This document shows positions 57,369 through 64,000 of a DNA stretch of 64,000 bases, in pieces (position 1 is the first letter of the stretch; each line of letters begins with the position of its first letter). The translations under genes were made by a program, and so were the position numbers. This DNA is from Humulus lupulus (lineage: Eukaryota; Streptophyta; Magnoliopsida; Rosales; Cannabaceae), in contig NC_084794.1 of NCBI RefSeq assembly GCF_963169125.1, positions 73,133,665-73,197,664 of the forward strand. Direction: 5' to 3'. The notes under the pieces are model-generated. The model was not told the DNA's origin. It searched no databases and saw only the letters and a program-made list of their open reading frames with translations.

Positions 57369-60128
57369 CTCTCCCACACTTCAATTGTCGATGCCCTCAT
57401 CGACAGACCGCTGGCCAATCTTCCTGCCTCGACTCCTAAGCTCACTCCACGCTTCTTCCGAATCTTGAGTCTGCACTAGTCCCTTTACCACTGTAGAACC
57501 ACTAACTTGGTGATGATCTCCCATGTCCACCCTTAGACTCGATCAAGGACCCCATGCCACCGTCACTATCCAGAATTCTCCCATGAAGTAGTGCCGCTGC
57601 ACTCGAATACTCCTTGCATACATGAACTCCTCCGAGTCCATCACGATGTCCCTCCTGTCAACCAAGCAGCCCTTGCAACACTGGCCCCAAAGCCAACGCA
57701 TCTTTTGATTGTTGCTTTCCCGCCAATCTTCCAATGCCTACTCTCTTATTGACAAGGAGGAAATTAAGGTGCACCCCCCTCAGGGTGAGGTTTGCAAACC
57801 AACCGTTCCCAACGGCACCTATGAAACATCCTTCCATTGAAGGCATGTCTCTCTTCAACGTGGCACTCATGCCAACTGTAGCCTTTATGCAGTATGTATT
57901 GCATCCTTGCACACAGACTTCGCGAAGTAGTCACTCAGACTTTTGGCCCTCCGGCCTTACTGCATACCCAAGGCTTGATGTGAAATGGCCACTCCCGACC
58001 ATAAGCATTACTGCTCCTCTGAGCTTCTACAATGTGGTCAATGATCTGACATCATTCGAAACCACTGCACTGCCTTCTGGCTCGTGCTCATGTTGACTCT
58101 CAGCATCGTGCCTCAAGTTCTGCCCCCAAATCAACCTTGCCTAACTCTAGAAGGCCTATTGAATCTTGATCAACTTGACTGCACTTTACCTCACCCTTGA
58201 GGTCTGAAGTTGTCCCAATCCGCTATCTCCCTTCGGCATATGTTCTCTGAATCATTCGGCTTATGTTCCCATAAACACGTGTCCCCATAAAACACTAAGC
58301 ATGTCCCATACACATGCTGCAAAACCTGCCCAATTTTGGTCTCAGCCTACGCCCATGCATACTGTTTATTTGCAGTTTCAATTGGTCACCTGACCTACTC
58401 TCATCAGTCATGCATGTCTTCACACTGTACAACCCGTATGTTGCTGTGTTTCTCTCTAGATTCACACACCAAAACTGAACAAGTACCCTGACCCTTTGAA
58501 CATATGAATTAGTGGGCTCCCCCACTTCAACTTAGGAATCACTTCTCTTCTCGAGGTGTATCTCTCAAGGTATAGCTCGCAAGCTAACCGCTTTTCTCGT
58601 GCGGTCCCTCGTTCCATTTATCACTTTTGAAGGTGATGTTGAACTAATGTCTCAGCCATTCTGACTCTTCGCCCCTCGACATCTCTACGTTGCCTTAGTA
58701 CCTGAGTCCTGTTGACTTTCACCTTAGGCAAACGTTGCACTGATGTTACCTTAGTACCTGAGTCCTGACGACTTTCACCCTAGGTAACTGGCTCTGTCTT
58801 TGTCTCTGAGTCTTCTTGACTTTACATTCTGAACAACTAATGATCTCCATGATAACTCATCTCGATGCTTTTGTAATGGAACATTGGTCTGCTATTTGGA
58901 TGTTTGAACCGTGAAGGTCTCTCCCCCACTTCAACTGTTGGCATCCTCGACAACTTGCCCACACGCAAGAGCGTCTGACCGCCCCAAGTTTTCATGCACA
59001 CAACAAATCTAGAAGTGCCCCCCGTAGGATGTGACTCACGAGTAAACTACTTCGTGTAGCACCACTGTCGATTCCCCTATGCATGCACCGTCCACATAGC
59101 TATCCAACTGCTCTATACTAGCATCTCGCCCCTCCGTGCAGCTTCTCTCGGCTTCTATGGTCACTAAGTCCCAATAGCAAGGCCCTCCGGCCCACATTGA
59201 AGCTCAAGCACCATCTCTGCCTCCTTAAGCCTTCTTGTAGCACTAAGTTTCCTTGACGCGGCCCTCCAGCGCTCTCGAAACTCTAGTACTATTCTGACCA
59301 CTGCGCGCGGTCTACTCAGCCCTGCTGGCCTATGATGCATATATTCCACAACATAGTAAGGCCTATGATGCATATATTCCACAACATAGCATATCTTACA
59401 ATGCCTTAGTGTTGCTCACACAATATAACATCTCTGTGAGCCAACACGTCCCACTCAATTGTCTCGGCGCCTCCCTTCTTAGGCGAAACAAGATAACATG
59501 TAGACACCTCCAAGTACGACTGCCCTCTGACGATTGCGGCCACGACCACCTTGGTCTCCCTGTGATGCCATTTGGCACACAAGTAGCAACTGAAGCATTC
59601 CATGTTCATCTTTATCTAGTTCCCCAAAGCTATCCACTCTCGACTTCTGTCGTGACTGACAAGCATCTGACGGCCACCATTATGCTCACCCACTCTTGCG
59701 TACAAGTTCCCTTTTCAACAACAGCGCTCCACGCGACTTACACTGTCACTCAGGCAAACCTGAACTAGTGAACCAAGCATAAAACCTTGACCTCTCGATC
59801 AAACCTTATCTCATGTCAATGAGTTCTAACACTTTTGTAGCACCTCTCCATAATTACACGTGGTTGTTGTCTTTCTAGCATCACTGAACTTTCTGATTTG
59901 AAGCAACCATAACTTGTCCCCTATCTAGGATGTCCAGTATTCCCACGAAGAAGAGCAACCAAGTCTCATCCCATCTCAGCCTACTGATCCTTTCTAGGTG
60001 ACTAAAAGGCTCAACGACATCTGTCCAAGCATCCAAACCCTTATGGTCCTTCAACACGCCTACATCCTTTCTAGGATGGGCCAACCAGGTTCACCCCAAC
60101 TTGAGATGAACCTGGCTCTGATACCAAC
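57369..60128 (-). other. Internal region of the LARD-like element, no recognisable coding
   Basis: It is pyrimidine-rich on the plus strand. Short open frames exist on both strands but none resembles a known protein. It includes two tandem duplications: about 62 bp around 58690-58790 (CCTTAGTACCTGAGTCCTG repeated) and 33 bp at 59327-59390 (GCCTATGATGCATATATTCC repeated). The end next to the primer site at 60114-60126 would be the leader. Confidence 0.7.
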
Positions 60129-61302
60129 TGTCACGGGCTGATATTTCGACAGCGGAAATGCCCGTGCGGCACCTTGACTCCTCTGAACCAAGGTCAGCCT
60201 TCCAACCATTCGAATAACAATGGGCACATTTTTCGCGCGACCGTGTGCCTCTGCACACTTCCGTCTCTCGAACAACTCTCGCTGAGTCATGCTCTCAAGC
60301 ATCTATGAGTGCAATCATGCATCAAGGCTATCTAGCCAAGACACTCACACTGTCCATAGGTTCTCACTATGGCGAGGCAAATCCCAACACCGATGCCCAC
60401 CCAGACATTCGCAAGTCAAGGTAGCATGTGTGGCCAAGAGCCAACACCAAGCTAACGTGCCAACACCTCTCATCATGCCCCATTCGATACTATCCAATTA
60501 GCTCACATCACAGACCAAGGACTCCCATACGTCCATGGTCCAATCCTCAAGGCACCATACCATCATGCATGTTGGCAGGCCCTTGAGACTGGCTGCCAGA
60601 CTAGTAGCACACACTGGACCTCTGTCCTGCTCAAGCATAGTGCACCCTCCAATGGTTGCATGCTAACAAGTCCCACGAATGACTTCCCGTGCCATCTCGT
60701 GTAGAGATTCATGGCCATGGCGTGCCACGACATCTCTTGAAGGTTTGGGCCACGTTCCATGTAAGCGGCATCCCAGCAAGCCAAGGGAACCGTACCCTTA
60801 AACCTCTGGCAGCACACTTCGACGCACTACCGGGGCGGCCCGATAATGTCCATGAGTGCTCCTACTCATGGAGACATATGAGTCCCCTGGTGGTCCTCAT
60901 ATGCCCGCCCTACTAGTCCTCCCAACTAGTAGTAGCTCACTTGACGCACCTGCGCCAGGGGGTGGTGGAGAGTTGACACCAGGTGCTCCCCCTACAAAGA
61001 GCCTTCTGAGCTTTTAGCCTTCTACCAGGAACATATATGATTTTTGCTTGGGAGACATATTTGGCTTCCAGCTCACCAATTCTCTGAATCTCCCAAATCC
61101 GATCATACCATTGCGTTCATTGACCCTTCAATATGGAACCTACCAAGTCACGTCCATTTCCGGGCAATATTGAAGATATTTATGAAAATGCCACTACCGT
61201 ACAAACTAGGTATCAGCATGCTCACCAGCCTGCACCCTCGCGTGCGCATTTGACCGAGCGCCATCCTAGCTTGTAACATGCCCTAAAGGCTGGCATGTTA
61301 CA
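60129..61302 (-). repeat. 5' LTR of the LARD-like element
   Basis: It pairs with 56195-57368 at the same length and with about 13 differences, for example GATATT against GACATT near 60141 and GTGCTCC against GTACTCC near 60857. The terminal hairpin is at 61272-61302. Confidence 0.88.
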
Positions 61303-61918
61303 CCCCTCCCCGCAAACATTTTGCCCCGCCCCGCCCCGCCCCGATTAGTTTCTTAGAGCGGGGCGGGTCTGCCCCGCCCCATTTGCCCCATTTAACTTTT
61401 TTTTTTCTTATAAACATTAAATTATAATTTTAGAATTTTCCCTAAGCCTAAATATTATTTTTTTATTGTAATCTTTATATTTTACACTTGGTATCAACTA
61501 CATCATCAAAAATTATATTTTGTTTTTTATTTTAAAATTTACAAAATAAATATAAGAATAAGGATGAATTATATAAAACATATTTTTCAATATTTATAAT
61601 TCTTTCTAGTCTATATAAAATTAAAAATATTCTAAACCACATATAAAATGTCAATTTTACGTACTATGTATATAAATAGCATGAGAAAATTGGGTTAGAG
61701 TATAGAAAAAAAAAAAAATCGAAGCGGGGCGGCGCCCCGCCCCGTTTTAACCGGGGCAAAGATGCCCCGTTGGGTCGGGGCCCCGCCTCACTGCCCCATT
61801 TTGCCATGCCTATGTATTGGGTAAAATTTTTGTTTTTGAATTTTTTAAACACAAAATTGGAAATATTATTTTTATTTTTCTTTTCTTATTTTTAAAAAAT
61901 AAAAATATGTTTAGTAAC

Positions 61919-62754
61919 TGTTGACGCCGTTTTTCGTCAACTTAATAAATGAGAGAAATTAATTAATAATATACCAAAGGATGTGAATAAAGAGAATGAA
62001 TGCCAGATCTTTTTACGTGGTTCAGCAGTTAAAAGCTAACTAGTTCACGAGTCTATATTATTAGTTCCTTAGAGTTTTCTGGAAACTTTCAGAAAATAGT
62101 TGCCCAGAGTTTTCTCTAAAGTTCAATGTTTTGGTCCCTTACAAATGGAGTTTCCTTTTCTATTTATAGAGAATGTTTCAGAATTTGTTCTCACATATTT
62201 TAGGAAGATATTCTGCGAATCAAATAATATAGTACCAATTAATGCATTATTTGCTACGTGCATGATAATATCCCATAGAATGTGGAATTAGATAACTAAT
62301 TACATCATATCCCTTAAACATAGGGATTTTACAACAATAAACACGTTCACACGTAACCGACTAGCTTAGATACTGGGTTGCATTACGCCTTCGAGACTAT
62401 TTGTCCATCATGAGCTCGTCATCTTACTTCACCTATGCTCCCAACAAGTAACCATTGACGAAGCCATCATCTTCGAGCTTACACTTCTTGAGCTTGAACC
62501 ATCTTGTCTGAGGGCAAGAGATGCATCAGGAAACTTATACAAGTGTTGAACCCCTGAGATCGTGAGTTGTGAGTCCAACTTATAACCTCAAGCATTTTTG
62601 AGGTTACATACTTCGCGAGCTCGTGAGGTCGTCATTCACAGCGAAACCGTCTCTGAATAGTAGATAAAATGATGGCCGTGTTCATTTCGAGCTCACACCT
62701 AATGAGCCTAGATTTCAAAATCATAATTCCCATATTCGAAATCTGGGTGTAACA
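61919..62754 (-). repeat. 3' LTR of a further Tat-like element (element E)
   Basis: On the minus strand it starts TGTTACACCC at 62754, directly after a polypurine tract (GAGGGGGCAAAA, complement of 62755-62766), and ends GGCGTCAACA at 61919. A TATA box TATAAATAG lies near 62170-62160. The flanking GTAAC (61914-61918) would be one copy of the target duplication; the other is outside the window. The internal region continues to the right edge. Confidence 0.72.
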
Positions 62755-62766
62755 TTTTGCCCCCTC

Positions 62767-63840
62767 AAAAGTATCAATTCGAATCCTATGAGAAGGAAAC
62801 TTTTGAACTGCCCTTCTCGAAAACTGAGCCACTTAATATACTCAAGTGCCGACACGCATCAACCTCTGGTTGCTTAACCAGAGTACTCGATTACTTTTTG
62901 TACCATGCCCACGTCCATTCATCTGCTACCTTTATGCCGCCATTATCACGATTACACTCATCCGTCCAATCAAATACCGAATCCAACCATTGGCCTAGAT
63001 TAGCCCGACCTTTGACCTCCTGTTGGGATTTACACATGTATAGCCTCATCTTTTCTTCTTCTTCTTCTTCATTTTCAAGTTTCACGTTTCGGAAAGGAAA
63101 GAAAGAACCAGAATTGAAAACCCCACTTTCATCTTTGCATGTTCTCCAAACTGAAGAAGCATAACTCCCTCGGCATTTATGACTCCGTGAAAGCTTTCTT
63201 GCAACCGCTCCTACAATCGTCAATCTCTCAGTATCCGCAAAACGCTGTGTGTAAGTCTCTGTTCTTGACCCCATATGTTCATATATATATATATATTTTC
63301 CGTGCATTTTCGTGTTTCTGTTGCACTGTGAACATATTTACTAGTTTTGCAATAGAATATTTGTAGCAATTAGTAACTTCAACCATATTGTTTAGCTGAT
63401 ACTGCGTAGACTTTGGGTTCAAAAGACTTCTGATATCATGGGTTTCAAACCCAGATTTAGTGTAAAGGATGCAAATGTAGCTTTTATTTTTATTTTTTTA
63501 TTATGGGTAATGTACTGCGTAGATCAAGAAATGGGGTGCTGATTTAGGGTTTTAAATTGCACGTTTCCCAAAATTATCACCTTTCTGAGTAACCGTCAAC
63601 TTTTTCCTTGAAAATCCGTGATTCTTAAAATGAATCCACTTTATCTTTTTTGCGTCAAATACACGCTCGGAACTCGAACCTTACAATGGCTCTGGGGGTT
63701 CCCTCGAGTTCATCCCGTTCCTTCGAGATTTCGGTCTCGATTGAGCTTATTCCGTGATTTAGGGCCTTCGAGCTCGAATCACCAAGAATTTTACTCTTAT
63801 TTCCTATGTGCCTGGCCCTCACCCCTTTCTTTCTTACTAG
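62767..63840 (+). promoter_or_regulatory. Predicted promoter, 5' UTR and leader intron of the antisense gene of element E
   Basis: The layout repeats that of elements A and N: polypurine tract, about 270-500 bp of spacer, an untranslated CT-rich exon, and a donor TGTGT|GTAAGT at 63251. The intron of 590 bp is rich in TTCGAG and CTCGA words and ends in a pyrimidine tract and TTACTAG at 63840. A TATA box is not obvious; GTATAGCC near 63040 is a weak candidate. Confidence 0.42.
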
Positions 63841-64000
63841 ATGTCACAGAATTCTAAAAAACAGTGGGGGTCAGTGCTCGCAATTCCCTATTCTCTGACA
63901 ACTCTAAGTCCAGAATCGCCTTTCACTCGAAACCAGTGGCTAATTTGCGAATACAAAGTGAGGTGTGAACAAGAAGATATTCGAGCTCACTTCCGACATT
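63841..64000 (+). CDS. Start of the putative antisense gene of element E (cut by the window end)
   Basis: An ATG directly follows the acceptor AG, as in the other two copies. The frame stays open for 53 codons to the window edge and begins MSQNSKKQWGSVLAIPYSLT. It does not clearly align with the N-termini in A or N, so its identity rests on position and splice layout. It could instead be a host gene exon adjoining the LTR. Confidence 0.4.
   Translation, partial: MSQNSKKQWGSVLAIPYSLTTLSPESPFTRNQWLICEYKVRCEQEDIRAHFRH

Larger units (their letters stand above)
56195..61302 (-). mobile_element. Non-autonomous LTR retrotransposon (LARD-like), 5.1 kb
   Basis: Two LTRs of exactly 1174 bp lie at 56195-57368 and 60129-61302. 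On the minus strand the right LTR is the 5' one. It ends CCCGTGACA and, two bases further, a primer site TGGTATCAGAGCC (60126-60114). The left LTR is preceded on that strand by a purine-rich tract, GTGTGGGAGAG. Flanks are CCCCG (56190-56194) and CCCCT (61303-61307), an imperfect duplication inside C-rich sequence. I count about 13 substitutions between the LTRs, near 1.1 percent, so it is young. The 2.76-kb internal region shows no protease, RT, RNase H or integrase motif in any frame. Confidence 0.85.
56139..61812. mobile_element. GC-rich hAT-like non-autonomous element, split by an LTR element
   Basis: It is flanked by perfect 8-bp duplications TGTATTGG (56131-56138 and 61813-61820). The termini are TAGGCATGTAAATGGGGC at the left and the complement of GCCCCATTTTGCCATGCCTA at the right, imperfect inverted repeats that fit the TAGG-type ends of hAT elements. 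The element proper is 56139-56194 plus 61303-61812, about 560 bp, with dense CCCCGCCCCG runs near both ends and an AT-rich centre. It has no coding region, so it must have been moved by a transposase from elsewhere. Confidence 0.8.

Noticed and set aside
57734..59768. Two plus-strand open frames of about 120 codons inside the LARD-like element
   Set aside because: They are antisense to the element, compositionally biased and without motifs. They are best explained by chance in C-rich sequence.
63139..63366. Open frame as a coding exon
   Set aside because: It runs through a GTAAGT donor into AT-rich sequence. The position fits a 5' UTR exon better, though a host exon cannot be excluded.
1..64000. 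tRNA, rRNA or microRNA genes
   Set aside because: I saw no cloverleaf with matching A and B boxes and no rRNA-like stretch. TGGTATCAGAGC sites are retroelement primer sites, not tRNA genes.

Overview
This is a nuclear window from a flowering plant, probably a eudicot. It holds two intact host genes with GT-AG introns and a deep pile of nested LTR retrotransposons. Nothing in the sequence fixes the species. Roughly four fifths of the window is transposon-derived.

Left part (1-43200). One Ty3/gypsy element of the Tat lineage lies on the minus strand (element A). Its 3' LTR is cut by the window start (1-386), and its 5' LTR (42801 to about 43200) has lost its outer part. Four things have inserted into A, each with a recognisable target-site duplication (TSD): a 2.3-kb solo LTR (1885-4159), a 2.3-kb solo LTR of a Tekay-like family (5977-8239), a second solo LTR of the first family in reverse (13722-29042), and a full chromovirus (element B, 29495-40399). 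The reverse solo LTR was itself split by a full 13.1-kb Tat element (element N, 14345-27454, TSD ATAAT). The 3' LTR of B carries a further 1.1-kb solo LTR (37008-38153). All gag-pol genes are broken by stops and frameshifts.

Middle (43200-55500). A truncated Ty1/copia element (gag to integrase, minus strand) abuts A and ends about 300 bp upstream of a complete 16-exon SSRP1 gene (45982-52166, plus strand), the HMG-box subunit of the FACT histone chaperone. A 528-bp hAT-type MITE sits in its third intron. A four-exon pectate lyase gene (53616-55446, minus strand) follows in convergent orientation.

Right part (55500-64000). A GC-rich hAT-like element with an 8-bp TSD (56139-61812) was split by a young non-autonomous LTR retrotransposon (56195-61302) with two 1174-bp LTRs and no visible pol. 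At the edge lies the 3' LTR of another minus-strand Tat-like element (element E, 61919-62754) and the start of its internal region.

The most interesting feature is an antisense gene between the pol end and the 3' LTR of the Tat elements. Copies in A and N, and probably E, share one layout: a TATA-like box, a 5' UTR exon ending at a GTAAGT donor, a long leader intron (filled with tandem repeats in A and N), an acceptor AG directly followed by the ATG, and then (in A and N) three further coding exons joined by two introns at matching positions. The copy in N is nearly open, with one stop in about 765 codons, although gag-pol of the same element is wrecked.
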